DNA of 64,000 nucleotides from Streptomyces sp. SID8374 (GTDB lineage: Bacteria > Actinomycetota > Actinomycetes > Streptomycetales > Streptomycetaceae), in NCBI RefSeq assembly GCF_009865135.1, contig NZ_WWGH01000002.1, positions 1,364,001 through 1,428,000 on the forward strand. Reading direction: 5' to 3'. A program made the translations under genes and the position numbers. Under the pieces are notes generated by a model. It was not told where the DNA came from and searched no databases. It worked only from the letters and a program-made list of their open reading frames with translations. Below, piece after piece: positions 24,729 to 34,204 of the stretch. Each line of letters starts with the position of its first letter. The stretch's first letter is position 1.

Positions 24729-25679
24729 GTGTCGCGTACCAGCAGTTTGCGTACCAAGAGTGACCGTCACCGTCACCGCCGCAGCGCCGCCCTCGCCCTC
24801 TGCCTCCTACTCACCGTCCTCGCCGCCGCCTGCGGCAAGGAGGGCAGCCCGCCGGTCAAGGGACCGGCGCCCGAGGCGCTGCCCGTCTACCAGGTGGACC
24901 AGGGCTTCGAACTGCCCGCGTCGCCCACCTGGCGCAAGGCGGAGCGGCGCGGCCACCTGGTCGTCGGTGCCAAGGAGGACCAGCCCTACCTGGGCGAGAA
25001 GGACCCCGCCAGCGGCGTCTACTCCGGCTTCGACATCGAGATCGCCCGGATGATGGCGGCCTCGCTCGGCTTCGAGCCGAAGACCATCCGCTTCCGGACC
25101 ATCGCCTCCGCCAACCGCGAGACCGCCCTCCAGAACGGCCAGATCGACTACTACGTCGGCACCTACACCATCAACGACATGCGCAAGAAGCTCGTCGGCT
25201 TCGCCGGGCCCTACTACATGGCCGGTCAGGGGCTCCTGGTGCGCACCGACGAGGACGACATCAAGGGCCCCCAGGACCTGGACGGCAGGACGGTCTGCTC
25301 GGCGGCCGGTTCCACGCCCTACCAGCGCATCGCCGAGGACTACCCCAAGGCGGTGCTCGTCGCCTACGACACGTACTCGATCTGTGTCGACAACCTGCTG
25401 ACCTACCAGGTCGACGCCGTCACCACCGACGACGCGATCCTGCTGGGCTTCGCGGCCAAGGCGCCCGACGAGATGAAGGTCGTCGGCAAGCCCTTCTCCG
25501 AGGAGCCGTACGGCATCGGCGTACCGCGCAACGACAACGCGCTGCGGGCCGCCCTCAACGACGCGCTGGAGGCGAACGAGAAGAACGGCAACTGGAAGAA
25601 GGCGTTCGAAGCGACGCTGGGGCGCTCCGGCGTGCCCGCGCCGACCCCGCCGCCCATCGACCGCTACCCGGCCAACTGA
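24729..25679 (+). CDS. gluB: glutamate-type ABC transporter substrate-binding lipoprotein
   Basis: 316 aa from GTG 24729, 13 bp after gluA. N-terminal Arg/His-rich segment, hydrophobic core and lipobox LAAAC, then a type 2 periplasmic-binding fold (RRGHLVVGAKEDQPYLG, YSGFDIEIARMMAASLGF, DYYVGTYTINDMRKK, ICVDNLLTYQVDAVTTDDA). Members bind glutamate or related amino acids; the actual ligand is not readable here. A Pro-rich tail follows residue 300. Confidence 0.92.
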   Translation: MSRTSSLRTKSDRHRHRRSAALALCLLLTVLAAACGKEGSPPVKGPAPEALPVYQVDQGFELPASPTWRKAERRGHLVVGAKEDQPYLGEKDPASGVYSGFDIEIARMMAASLGFEPKTIRFRTIASANRETALQNGQIDYYVGTYTINDMRKKLVGFAGPYYMAGQGLLVRTDEDDIKGPQDLDGRTVCSAAGSTPYQRIAEDYPKAVLVAYDTYSICVDNLLTYQVDAVTTDDAILLGFAAKAPDEMKVVGKPFSEEPYGIGVPRNDNALRAALNDALEANEKNGNWKKAFEATLGRSGVPAPTPPPIDRYPAN

Positions 25680-25696
25680 GGGGGACGGCCCCACCC

Positions 25697-26341
25697 ATGG
25701 ACGTACTGACAGACAACTTCTCCCTCTACGGCAAGGGCTTCCTCGGCACCGTCGAGTTGACCGTCTACTCCTCGGCGCTCGCCCTCGCCCTCGGCTTCGT
25801 GATGGCCTCCTTCCGCGTCGCGCCCGTCGGCTCGCTGCGGGTGCTGGGCACGGTCTGGGTGACCGTGCTGCGCAACACCCCGCTGACGCTGCTGTTCTTC
25901 GCGGTCCTCCTCGGCCTGCCCCGTTTCGGCCTCGTGCTGCCCTTCCAGCTCTTCGCCGTCCTGGCGCTCGGCTGCTACACCTCCGCCTTCATCTGCGAGG
26001 TGCTGCGCTCCGGCATCAACACCGTGCCCACCGGCCAGGGCGAGGCCGCCCGCAGCCTCGGGATGACCTTCGGCCAGACCCTGAGCGAGGTCGTCCTGCC
26101 GCAGGCCTTCCGCTCGGTGATCCCGCCCGTCGGCTCCACCCTGATCGCGCTGGCCAAGAACTCCGCGATCGCCGGCGCGTTCAGCGTCACCGAACTGCTC
26201 GGCACCTACCGGACGCTCAACGAGCTGGGCTACAGCATCATCTGGACGTTCATCTGGATCGCCGTCGGCTACCTGATCATCACCCTCACCATCAGTGCGC
26301 TCTTCAACGTGATGGAGAAGCGCTGGGGAGTCGCACGATGA
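25697..26341 (+). CDS. gluC: glutamate-type ABC transporter permease
   Basis: 214 aa, HisM/ArtQ-type with about five membrane segments and the EAA-like loop QGEAARSLGMTFGQTLSEVV followed by LPQAFRSVIPPVGS. It overlaps gluD by 4 bp (ATGA). Forms the heterodimeric channel with GluD. Confidence 0.93.
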   Translation: MDVLTDNFSLYGKGFLGTVELTVYSSALALALGFVMASFRVAPVGSLRVLGTVWVTVLRNTPLTLLFFAVLLGLPRFGLVLPFQLFAVLALGCYTSAFICEVLRSGINTVPTGQGEAARSLGMTFGQTLSEVVLPQAFRSVIPPVGSTLIALAKNSAIAGAFSVTELLGTYRTLNELGYSIIWTFIWIAVGYLIITLTISALFNVMEKRWGVAR

Positions 26342-27204
26342 CCCATGTCCCCTCGGCCACCGCGCTCTACGACATCCCGGGGCCGCAGACCCGTAAACGG
26401 CATCTCCTGTACGGGATCGTCTCGACGGCCGTGATCCTCGCCCTCGTCGGCTGGATCATCTATCTGCTCTTCGACACCGACCAGTTCACCGCCGAGAAGT
26501 GGCGCCCCTTCGAGTACAAGGGCATCCAGGAGCTGCTGCTGCGCGGCCTCGGCAACACGCTCAAGGCGTTCGCGTACGCCGCCGTCCTCTCCCTCGCACT
26601 CGGCGCCGTCCTCGCGGTCGGCCGGCTCTCCGTGCACCGCCCGGTGCGCTGGATCTCCACCCTGCTGGTCGAGTTCTTCCGGGCCATGCCGGTGCTGGTG
26701 ATGATCTTCTTCATCTTCGTGGCGCTGAAGGTGCAGGCCCTGCCCGCCCTGGTCGCCGGACTGACCCTCTACAACGGCTCGGTCCTCGCGGAGGTCTTCC
26801 GGACCGGGATCAACTCCGTGGACCGGGGCCAGCGCGAGGCCGCGTACGCCCTCGGGATGCGCAAGACACAGGTCACGACGTTCGTCCTGGCTCCCCAGGC
26901 CGTACGCGCGATGCTGCCGACCATCATCAGTCAGCTGGTGGTCGCGCTCAAGGACACCTCACTGGGTTACCTGATCACCTACGAGGAATTCCTCCACGCG
27001 GGAAAGCTGATCGCGTCGAATCTCGACTACGATCTTCCCTTCATCCCCGTCGTGATGGTGATCTCTCCGATCTACATCGGCATGTGCATGTTGCTCTCGT
27101 GGTTCGCCACCTGGGTGGCGCGAAGGCAGCGGCGCAATCCGAAGACGGAGGCGGTGGGGGTGGCCCCGGCCGAGCCGGGGAAGCTGCTGCCGGGAGGGCA
27201 GTAG
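26338..27204 (+). CDS. gluD: glutamate-type ABC transporter permease
   Basis: 288 aa. N-terminal segment, then the permease core with EAA loop RGQREAAYALGMRKTQVTTF and LAPQAVRAMLPT; a longer N-terminus and a charged, Ala/Gly-rich tail than GluC, as is usual for GluD. Last gene of the operon, ending 32 bp from the convergent secreted hydrolase; no hairpin is obvious in that gap. Confidence 0.93.
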   Translation: MTHVPSATALYDIPGPQTRKRHLLYGIVSTAVILALVGWIIYLLFDTDQFTAEKWRPFEYKGIQELLLRGLGNTLKAFAYAAVLSLALGAVLAVGRLSVHRPVRWISTLLVEFFRAMPVLVMIFFIFVALKVQALPALVAGLTLYNGSVLAEVFRTGINSVDRGQREAAYALGMRKTQVTTFVLAPQAVRAMLPTIISQLVVALKDTSLGYLITYEEFLHAGKLIASNLDYDLPFIPVVMVISPIYIGMCMLLSWFATWVARRQRRNPKTEAVGVAPAEPGKLLPGGQ

Positions 27205-27236
27205 CGGAGCATGTCCCGCCCGGCAGCAGTCGGTGA

Positions 27237-28832
27237 TCACTTCTCGCGCAGCGGGACCGAGAGATGACTCGGGTCCGTGGAGGGCGAGGAGAAGGTCAGC
27301 TGCGCGCCGGTCGGGTTGTGCTCGATGTAGAGCGGGTCGACGGTGTCGACCACCAGGGCGAGCCGGTGACCGGCCGGGAGGTCGTAGGCCGTGGAGAACA
27401 GCTCCAGGTCGACGGGGAACGGCCGGCCCGGCGTCTGCCCGTGGAACGTGTACGGGGCGTTGCTGACCAGCTTGCCCACGCCGAGCGGGCCGACGTCGTA
27501 GAGGTACGCGACGAAGGTGCCGCTGGACTTGGTGCTGGTGACGGTGGTGTGCAGCTCGGCCGTCCCCCGGATGCGCTGCTCGGAGCCGTACTTCTCCGAC
27601 TGCCACACGCTCGCGAAGGTGCGTGGCAGAAGGGGTACGGAGACGGTCGGCGGGAGCTTGATGAGCTGGTCCAGCGCGTTGGAGAGCAGCGTGATGCCCC
27701 CGTTGGCGCCGGAGTCGACGTTCGCCAGCACCTTCTTCGTACCGTCGAGTTGTATACGGTTCTTGAGCGCGCCCACCGACTTCCAGTCCGCGTACCCCTC
27801 GTACCCCTTGTCCGTACGGGACTTGAGCTGGACCGGCTGCTCGGTGTCGATGCCGTTGCGCTCGCCCTTGAGGTAGCGGTCGAACCAGCGCCGTGTGCTC
27901 GTCCAGGTGTCGTTGGGCAGCCCGAACAGACCGGTCAGCTCGGCGGTCGCGTGGTCGCCGGGGCGGAACTCCAGCCGCTTGGGGCCGGTGAGCTTCTCGT
28001 AGAACGAGGCGTACTGGTTGGGCGGGAAGATCGTGTCGCCCCAGGCGTTGCCCATCATGATGGCCGCGCCGTTGGCGTTGATCCTGTCGAGGTGGGTGAC
28101 GGGGGAGCGCTTGGCGCCCCAGGCGATCATCTCCGGCTCCTTGACCAGGTTGGAGCCGAGGAAGTCCTTGAGCGTCTGGGAGAGTTCGTCGCTGGGGCGG
28201 CCGGTGATCAGCCCGGCGCCGCCCAGCAGGGCGGCGGCCTGAAGGTGCTGGGTGCGGCCGCTGTAGATCGAGTCGATCAGGTCGGCCCAGCCGCTGAGCG
28301 CGGCGACCGCCTTGATACGGGGGTCGTGCCCGGCCGCCAGCAGGCTGATGCCGGCGCCGTAACTGACCCCGCCCATGCCGATGCGGTCCGGGTCGGCCGA
28401 GGTGTTCGCCAGCGCCCAGTCGATGACGGCGGAGGCGTCCGCGATGTCCGGGGGACCGGCCACCTCGATCTTCCCGCCGGAGAGCCAGAAGCCGCGTGAG
28501 GTGTAACTCACCACCACGTAACCGGAGTCGGCGAGCTTCTGGGCCTGCGCCAGATACTCGATCTGGGGCATGGCCCAGCTGGTCGGGAAGACGATGAGGG
28601 GGTGCTTGGCCCCGGCCGCCGCTCCGGACGGTCGGAACACATTGCCCTTGAGCGTGATGCCCCCGGAGCCGGGGATGTCGTGGAACGTCAGGCCCGGCGC
28701 GGAGGCGCTCGCCGAGGCGGGGGCGGGTGCGGCACCCGCCGCCGGAGCCGCGCCGAGGGCGGCTCCGGTCAGCAGGACGGCGGCGGTGGTGATCGAAGCG
28801 GTGGTGCGCAGTGCCGGTTTCGGACGTACCAC
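27237..28832 (-). CDS. secreted alpha/beta hydrolase of the CocE/NonD (X-Pro dipeptidyl-peptidase-like) family
   Basis: 531 aa from GTG 28832, with GAGGAG upstream. Sec signal peptide of about 38 residues (TTAAVLLTGAALGAAPAAGA) then an extended pro-like Ala/Ser stretch. Hydrolase core with nucleophile elbow GGVSYGAG, NAWGDTIFPP and His in FRPGDHATAEL; C-terminal jelly-roll region (PVDLELFSTAYDLPAGHRL and HNPTGAQLTFSSPS). Homologues cleave acyl-peptides or esters outside the cell. Divergent palindromic motifs sit in its promoter region. Confidence 0.85.
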   Translation of the reverse strand: MVRPKPALRTTASITTAAVLLTGAALGAAPAAGAAPAPASASASAPGLTFHDIPGSGGITLKGNVFRPSGAAAGAKHPLIVFPTSWAMPQIEYLAQAQKLADSGYVVVSYTSRGFWLSGGKIEVAGPPDIADASAVIDWALANTSADPDRIGMGGVSYGAGISLLAAGHDPRIKAVAALSGWADLIDSIYSGRTQHLQAAALLGGAGLITGRPSDELSQTLKDFLGSNLVKEPEMIAWGAKRSPVTHLDRINANGAAIMMGNAWGDTIFPPNQYASFYEKLTGPKRLEFRPGDHATAELTGLFGLPNDTWTSTRRWFDRYLKGERNGIDTEQPVQLKSRTDKGYEGYADWKSVGALKNRIQLDGTKKVLANVDSGANGGITLLSNALDQLIKLPPTVSVPLLPRTFASVWQSEKYGSEQRIRGTAELHTTVTSTKSSGTFVAYLYDVGPLGVGKLVSNAPYTFHGQTPGRPFPVDLELFSTAYDLPAGHRLALVVDTVDPLYIEHNPTGAQLTFSSPSTDPSHLSVPLREK

Positions 28833-28871
28833 GGGTCACTCCTCACGCGTGTCAGTGCAAAGTGACCCGAC

Positions 28872-28926
28872 GGTAACCCCGGTTGTTTACCGCTGGTAAC
28901 TACCAGGCGTGTTGCGTGAAGGTAAC
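28872..28926. promoter_or_regulatory. cluster of GGTAAC/GTTTACC half-sites upstream of the secreted hydrolase
   Basis: GGTAAC at 28872, inverted pair GTTTACC-3-GGTAAC at 28885-28900, and GGTAAC at 28921, all within 55 bp of the 149-bp gap before the hydrolase start. Four copies of one hexamer suggest a repressor or activator site. Confidence 0.35.
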
Positions 28927-28981
28927 GATTGTTGGACGTCCTGTCAGTAGGCCTTCCGTTGTACGGAGGTGAGTGCGCGGC

Positions 28982-30199
28982 TCACTTCAGCGCACTCTTC
29001 GTCTGCCAGTCGGCCCAGGACACGTTCCACGCGCCGTACCCGTTGCCCTCGGCGACCGTGCCCTTGGCGTCGGCGCCGGTGATCTCGAACGGGTCGCCGA
29101 CCCGCACCTGCCCGTAGAGCGCGGACGCGTTCGCGTCGCTCATCCCGAGACAGCCCGAGCTGCGGTTGGCGTTGCCGAAGTAGCCCGCGTTCCACGGCGC
29201 GGCGTGCGCGTACATCCCCGACCAGGTCAGCCGCATGGAGTAGTCGACCATCTTGTCGTAGGCGTCACCGAGCCCCACCGTCTCGGAGCGCATGTTGATC
29301 GTGCCCTCCTTCGACATCAGCACGGCCGTGCCCCGCCAGGACGCCTTGTCGCCGCCCGGGGTGCCGCCCGACATCGGCGCCTGGAACACCTGCTTGCCGT
29401 CGCGGTGGAGGGAGAGGCGGTGTCCGTCGAGGTCGACCTTGACCACCTGGGCGGCGCCGATGGTGAACGTCGTCGTGTAGTCCCGGACGAACCAGCCGCC
29501 GTCCGCGCCCGTGTCGATGCCGTTCAGCTCCGCGGCCAGGGTGACCTTCGTGCCGGGCTTCCAGTAATCCTTCGGCCGCCAGTCGATGCGGTCCTTGCCC
29601 GAGTAGTCCTGAAGCCAGCCCCAGGAGCCCTCGGTGCTGTTCGAGGTGGACACCTTCAGGGCCTTCTCCACCGCCGCCTTGTTCTTCACGGGGTGGTCGA
29701 AGACGACCGACAGCGGCTGGGCGATACCGACCGTGGTGTTCTTGCCCGGCGCGAGCGAGAGCTTGTTCACCTTCTCCGCCTCGGCGGTCGTGAACGTGGC
29801 GGTGTCGCTGCCGCCGTCCGCGTCCTTCGCCTCGACCGTGTACGCGGTGCCCGGCGCGGCGACCCGCTCGGATATCCAGGTCCGGCCGTCGGCGGATATC
29901 TTCCCGGCCAGCGCACCGCCCTCGCCCGCCGTCACGGACACCGACGCCAGCTTGCCCTTCGCCAGGGTGACCTTCACCGGTCCGCCCGGGGCCGCTGCCT
30001 TGCCCTGGAGGTTCACCGAGATGCTGGTCGCGGGCGCCTTGCCGTCCCCGCCTTCCTGTGCGGCGGAACCGGACGCCCCGCCGCCCGAACAGGCCGTGAG
30101 TGCGGCGGCGAGCAGCGCCGCCGGGACGGTCAGGGCGAGCCGGGTGCTCCGGCGGGCGGCCGGGGCGGTACGACGGGTGCGCGGGCGTGCAGAACTCAA
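28982..30199 (-). CDS. L,D-transpeptidase lipoprotein (YkuD, LdtMt2-like)
   Basis: 405 aa from TTG 30199, chosen because GGAGG lies 8 nt before it; the frame extends to an ATG at 30274 with no such signal. Lipobox LTAC about residue 36, then Ig-like domains and a YkuD catalytic domain with the active-site region HAAPWNAGYFGNANRSSGCL (catalytic His and Cys). It makes 3-3 crosslinks in peptidoglycan on the outer face of the membrane. Divergent from the MurJ-like flippase, which also serves the cell wall. Confidence 0.88.
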   Translation of the reverse strand: MSSARPRTRRTAPAARRSTRLALTVPAALLAAALTACSGGGASGSAAQEGGDGKAPATSISVNLQGKAAAPGGPVKVTLAKGKLASVSVTAGEGGALAGKISADGRTWISERVAAPGTAYTVEAKDADGGSDTATFTTAEAEKVNKLSLAPGKNTTVGIAQPLSVVFDHPVKNKAAVEKALKVSTSNSTEGSWGWLQDYSGKDRIDWRPKDYWKPGTKVTLAAELNGIDTGADGGWFVRDYTTTFTIGAAQVVKVDLDGHRLSLHRDGKQVFQAPMSGGTPGGDKASWRGTAVLMSKEGTINMRSETVGLGDAYDKMVDYSMRLTWSGMYAHAAPWNAGYFGNANRSSGCLGMSDANASALYGQVRVGDPFEITGADAKGTVAEGNGYGAWNVSWADWQTKSALK

Positions 30200-30252
30200 C
30201 GGAAAAACCTCCAGGGCGGCAAGACTCGACAGGTGAGAGGCGATTTCCCCCC

Positions 30253-30285
30253 TGTCGGGTTCCGTTTCCCTCATGTCGGGTTCCG
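30253..30285 (-). promoter_or_regulatory. twin GGAACCCGACA elements upstream of the L,D-transpeptidase
   Basis: On the minus strand CGGAACCCGACA occurs twice, 21 bp (two helical turns) apart. GGAAC is the -35 type recognised by the cell-envelope sigma factor SigE of Streptomyces, which would suit a wall enzyme; the matching -10 is weak, so a regulator site is equally possible. Confidence 0.35.
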
Positions 30286-30433
30286 ACCGTGACCTTGCCG
30301 CGCTCTGCCCATGACCTCGCTCGTGCCCCGCCTCTGACCTCGCCTGTGCTGCCCGCGCCCCGCCTGCACCGGTGCTGGAGCGTGCGGAGTACCCTCCACC
30401 GTCGGCCGGAACTTCGGAACCCGGGAGAGCTCA

Positions 30434-32248
30434 GTGGGCAGAACCGTCGAACCCGGGGAGGCCGGGGAGGTCGGAGGGGCCGAGGAGACCGGGGAGGTCG
30501 GAGGGTCCGGCGTGCCCGAGGGGTCCGGGGAGGCCGGAAGGGCCGACGTGCCCGAGGGGGCCGCAGAGCACGGCCGGGCCGTGGAGCCCGACGAGGCGGG
30601 GGAGCAGCCCGGGATATCGCCGGCCCCGGCCCCGTCCGCCTCCGCCTCCGTCCTGCGCAGCGGGGCCGTGATGGCGGCGGGCTCCGTCGTCTCCCGCGCC
30701 ACCGGCTTCGTCCGCTCGGCCGTCGTCGTCGCCGCGCTCGGCACCGGGCTGACCGCCGACGGCTACACGGTCGCCAACACCGTGCCCAACATCCTCTACA
30801 TCCTGCTCATCGGCGGCGCGCTCAACGCGGTCTTCGTCCCCGAGCTGGTCCGGGCCGCAAAGGAGCACGCCGACGGCGGAGCCGCGTACACCGACCGGCT
30901 GCTCACCCTGTGCACCGTCGGGCTCCTCGCGCTCACCGCGCTCGCCGTGGCGGCGGCGCCCCTGATCGTCGGCGTCTACACCGACTACGACGGCCGCCAG
31001 GCCGAGCTGACCGTCGCCCTGGCCCGCTACTGCCTGCCGCAGATCCTCTTCTACGGACTCTTCACGCTGCTCGGCCAAGTCCTCAACGCCCGGGGCCGGT
31101 TCGGCGCGATGATGTGGACCCCGGTCCTCAACAACGTCGTGATCATCGGGGTGTTCGGCCTCTACATAGGGGTCGCCGCCACCTCCGACGGCACCCTCAC
31201 CGACCCGCACGCCCATCTCCTCGGTTGGGGCACCACCGCCGGGATCGCGGTGCAGACCCTCGCCCTGATCCCCTCCCTGCGCTCCGCGAAGTTCCGCTGG
31301 CGGCCCCGGTTCGACTGGCGCGGCAGCGGGCTGACGCGGCCGATGCGCTCGGCCGGCTGGCTCGTGCTGCTGGTCCTCACCAACCAGCTCGCGTACTGGG
31401 TCGTCACCCGGCTCTCCACCACCGCCGGGCAGCTCGCGGACGAGCAGGGCGTGGCGGGCGGCGCGGGCTACACCGCGTACAGCTACGCCTACCAGCTCTG
31501 GGTCGTCCCGCAGGGCATCATCACCGTCTCGCTCGTCACCGCGCTGATGCCCCGGATGAGCCGGGCGGCGGCCGACGGGGACCTCGCCGGGGTGCGGCGC
31601 GATGTCGCGTACGCCCTGCGGACCAGCGCCGCCGTCGTCGTGCCCGCCGCCACGGCCATGCTGGTCCTCGCGCCGTGGGTGATGGGCTCGGTCTTCGGAT
31701 ACGGACGCACCACCGACGCCGACATCACGGTGATGGCCGGGATCATGATGGCTTTCGCGCCCGGGCTGATCGCCTTCTCCGGGCAGTACGTCCTCTCGCG
31801 CGGCTTCTACGCGATGAGCGACACCCGCACCCCGTTTCTGCTCAACCTCGTGGTCGCCGCCGTCAACGCGGGCCTCTCCGCCGCCGCTTACTGGCTGCTG
31901 CCCGCCCGCTGGGCCGTGACCGGGATGGCCGGAGCGAGCACGGTGGCCTTCGTCGTCGGCTTCGCCGTCACCGGGTACGTCCTGTCCCGGCGGGTCTCGG
32001 CCACGGGCACCGGGACCCTGCCGCGCTCGCCCACCCTCGGCGCCCACCTCCGGCTGATCGCCGCCTGCCTGCCCGCAGGGGCGTTCGCCTACGCGGCGGC
32101 CCGCGCGGCCGCGGGTGCGGGCGATGTGGCGGCCGCCGGAGCGGGGACCCTCGCGCTGCTCCTCGTCGTGGTGCTGCTGGCCCGGCCGTTCGGGATCGGT
32201 GAGATCACCGCGATGGTGGAGGGCGGCCGGGCCCGGCCGCGGCGCTGA
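30434..32248 (+). CDS. murJ: MurJ/MviN-family lipid II flippase-like protein
   Basis: 604 aa from GTG 30434 (GGGAGAG upstream). An acidic low-complexity head of about 70 residues (repeats such as GEAGEVGGAEETGEVGG) precedes 14 membrane segments of the MOP exporter fold, starting SVLRSGAVMAAGSVVSRATG; conserved Arg/Asp features are seen in GFVRSAVV and GALNAVFVPELVRA. MurJ moves lipid II across the membrane. Streptomyces carry several paralogues, so this may be an accessory copy. Convergent with asnB across 36 bp with no clear terminator. Confidence 0.85.
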   Translation: MGRTVEPGEAGEVGGAEETGEVGGSGVPEGSGEAGRADVPEGAAEHGRAVEPDEAGEQPGISPAPAPSASASVLRSGAVMAAGSVVSRATGFVRSAVVVAALGTGLTADGYTVANTVPNILYILLIGGALNAVFVPELVRAAKEHADGGAAYTDRLLTLCTVGLLALTALAVAAAPLIVGVYTDYDGRQAELTVALARYCLPQILFYGLFTLLGQVLNARGRFGAMMWTPVLNNVVIIGVFGLYIGVAATSDGTLTDPHAHLLGWGTTAGIAVQTLALIPSLRSAKFRWRPRFDWRGSGLTRPMRSAGWLVLLVLTNQLAYWVVTRLSTTAGQLADEQGVAGGAGYTAYSYAYQLWVVPQGIITVSLVTALMPRMSRAAADGDLAGVRRDVAYALRTSAAVVVPAATAMLVLAPWVMGSVFGYGRTTDADITVMAGIMMAFAPGLIAFSGQYVLSRGFYAMSDTRTPFLLNLVVAAVNAGLSAAAYWLLPARWAVTGMAGASTVAFVVGFAVTGYVLSRRVSATGTGTLPRSPTLGAHLRLIAACLPAGAFAYAAARAAAGAGDVAAAGAGTLALLLVVVLLARPFGIGEITAMVEGGRARPRR

Positions 32249-32284
32249 GGGCGGCGCCGTACGCGTGGTGCTTCTGGGGGCGGT

Positions 32285-34162
32285 TCAGAGCTCCAGGTCG
32301 ACATCGAGGCCGACGTTCTGGCCGCGCAGCCAGAAGTCGAGGGCGAGGACCAGCTCGGTCCCGGTCCGGTAGCCGGGGCGCGGGTCGTCGGCGGTGGCGG
32401 CGGTGGCGGCGGCGAGCGCGTCCTCGTCCAGCAGCTCGCGCACCGGCGCGTCCGGGCCCTCTGTGGCGCGCTTGAGGGAGGTCCGCAGCCCGTCGAGGTA
32501 GCGCCGGTCACGGCTGGTCGGGTACGGGGCCTTCACCCGGTCGGCGATCTCCGGCGGCAGCAGGTCCCGGGTGGCGGCACGCAGCAGGCTCTTCTCCCGG
32601 CCGTCGAACGACTTCATCGCCCAAGGGGTGTTGAACACGTACTCGACGAGACGGTGGTCGCAGAACGGCACCCGCACCTCCAGGCCGACGGCCATGCTGG
32701 CCCGGTCCTTGCGGTCCAGCATCCAGGGCAGGAACCGGGTCAGATGGAGATATCCGATCTCGCGCATCCGCCGGTCGGCGGCGGACTCGCCGGCCAGTCG
32801 CGGAACTTCGGCGAGTGCCTCGTGGTAGCGCTGCGCCCGGTAGCCCTGGAGATCGATCTTGGCCAGCAGCGCGGGGTCGATCAGGGATTCGCCGGGGCCG
32901 CTGCCGGGCCCGGAGATGCCGGTGCCGAACGGCGGCGCGAGCCACGGGAAGGTGTCCGCCGTGATGGTGTCCGGGTGGTTGAACCAGCGGTAGCCGCCGA
33001 AGACTTCGTCGGCGGCCTCGCCGGACAGCGCGACCGTGCAGTGGCGGCGGACCTCCTGGAAGAGCAGGTAGAGCGAGGTGTCGCCGTCGCCGAGGTCGAA
33101 CGGCAGGTCGCGGGCGCGCATGATGGCCTCGCGGGCGCCCCGGCCGAGCAGATGCCCGGGGGAGAGCGTGACGACCTGGTGGTCGGAGCCGACGTGCCGG
33201 GCGAGCAGCTCGGCGAACGGGGCGTCGGGAGTGCCGCGCCAGTCGTCGGCCCGGAAGTCGTCGCCGTGCCGGTCGAAGTCGAGGGCGAAGGACCGGATCG
33301 GCGGGGCCCCGAGGGCGGTCCGGTGGCGGGCGGCGAGAGCGGTGATGATGCTGGAGTCCAGCCCGCCGGAGAGCAGCGTGCCCACCGGCACGTCGGCCAC
33401 CAGCTGCCGGGCGACGATGTCCTCCAGCAGCTCACGGACCCGGCCGACCGTGGTCTCCAGGTCGTCGGTGTGCTCGTGGGACTCCACCGCCCAGTAGCGG
33501 CGCAGGGTGCTGCCGCCGCGCCCGACCCGGAGGGTGTGGCCGGGGAGCAGCTCGTACATGCCCTTGTAGACCGCGTGGCCGGGGGTCTTGGTGAAGCCGA
33601 GCAGCTCGGCGAAGCCCTCGGTGTCGATCGCGGGCCGCACCGAGGGGTGGGCCAGGATCGCCTTGGGCTCGGAGCCGAACAGTACGCCGCCGTCGGGAAG
33701 CGGCCAGTAGTACAGCGGCTTGATCCCCAACCGGTCGCGGACCAGCAGCAGTTCCTCGGTGCGGGCGTCCCACAGCGCGAAGGCGTACATGCCGTTGAGG
33801 TGCTCGGTGAAGTCCTCGCCCCACTCCAGGTAGGCGTGCAGCACGACCTCGGTGTCGCTGTCGGTACGGAAGCCGTGCCCACGGATCAGCAACTGCTTGC
33901 GCAGCTCCCGGTAGTTGAAGACCTCGCCCGTGTAGCTGATGGCGACGACCGGCTCACCGCCGTGCTCGAAGACCATCGGCTGGCTGCCGCCCGCCGGGTC
34001 GATGACGGAGAGCCGACGGTGGCCGAGGGCCACCGAACGGCCGAGCCAGAGACCGTGGGCGTCCGGCCCCCGGCAGGCCATGGTGGCGGTCATCGCGTCG
34101 GCCACCGGGGCGGTGACGGGGGCTGCCGGGTCGAAGGAGACCCATCCTGCTGTTCCACACAT
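32285..34162 (-). CDS. asnB: asparagine synthetase (glutamine-hydrolysing) / AsnB-type amidotransferase
   Basis: 625 aa from ATG 34162. N-terminal Ntn glutaminase domain starting MCGTAGW (Cys exposed after Met removal, RRLSVIDP, GEVFNYREL), then the AMP-forming synthetase domain with PPi loop LLSGGLDSS and FDLGDGDTSLYLLF, ALSGEAADEVFGGY. It transfers Gln-derived amide N to a carboxylate, classically aspartate. It ends a leftward operon of ligase, thioesterase and exporter, 42 bp after the exporter gene. In natural-product clusters AsnB relatives amidate pathway acids, and this is the likely role here (inference). Confidence 0.88.
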   Translation of the reverse strand: MCGTAGWVSFDPAAPVTAPVADAMTATMACRGPDAHGLWLGRSVALGHRRLSVIDPAGGSQPMVFEHGGEPVVAISYTGEVFNYRELRKQLLIRGHGFRTDSDTEVVLHAYLEWGEDFTEHLNGMYAFALWDARTEELLLVRDRLGIKPLYYWPLPDGGVLFGSEPKAILAHPSVRPAIDTEGFAELLGFTKTPGHAVYKGMYELLPGHTLRVGRGGSTLRRYWAVESHEHTDDLETTVGRVRELLEDIVARQLVADVPVGTLLSGGLDSSIITALAARHRTALGAPPIRSFALDFDRHGDDFRADDWRGTPDAPFAELLARHVGSDHQVVTLSPGHLLGRGAREAIMRARDLPFDLGDGDTSLYLLFQEVRRHCTVALSGEAADEVFGGYRWFNHPDTITADTFPWLAPPFGTGISGPGSGPGESLIDPALLAKIDLQGYRAQRYHEALAEVPRLAGESAADRRMREIGYLHLTRFLPWMLDRKDRASMAVGLEVRVPFCDHRLVEYVFNTPWAMKSFDGREKSLLRAATRDLLPPEIADRVKAPYPTSRDRRYLDGLRTSLKRATEGPDAPVRELLDEDALAAATAATADDPRPGYRTGTELVLALDFWLRGQNVGLDVDLEL

Positions 34163-34204
34163 GGTGATGTGGCCTCTCTCGGACGTGGACGTGGTGGTAC
34201 GGGG

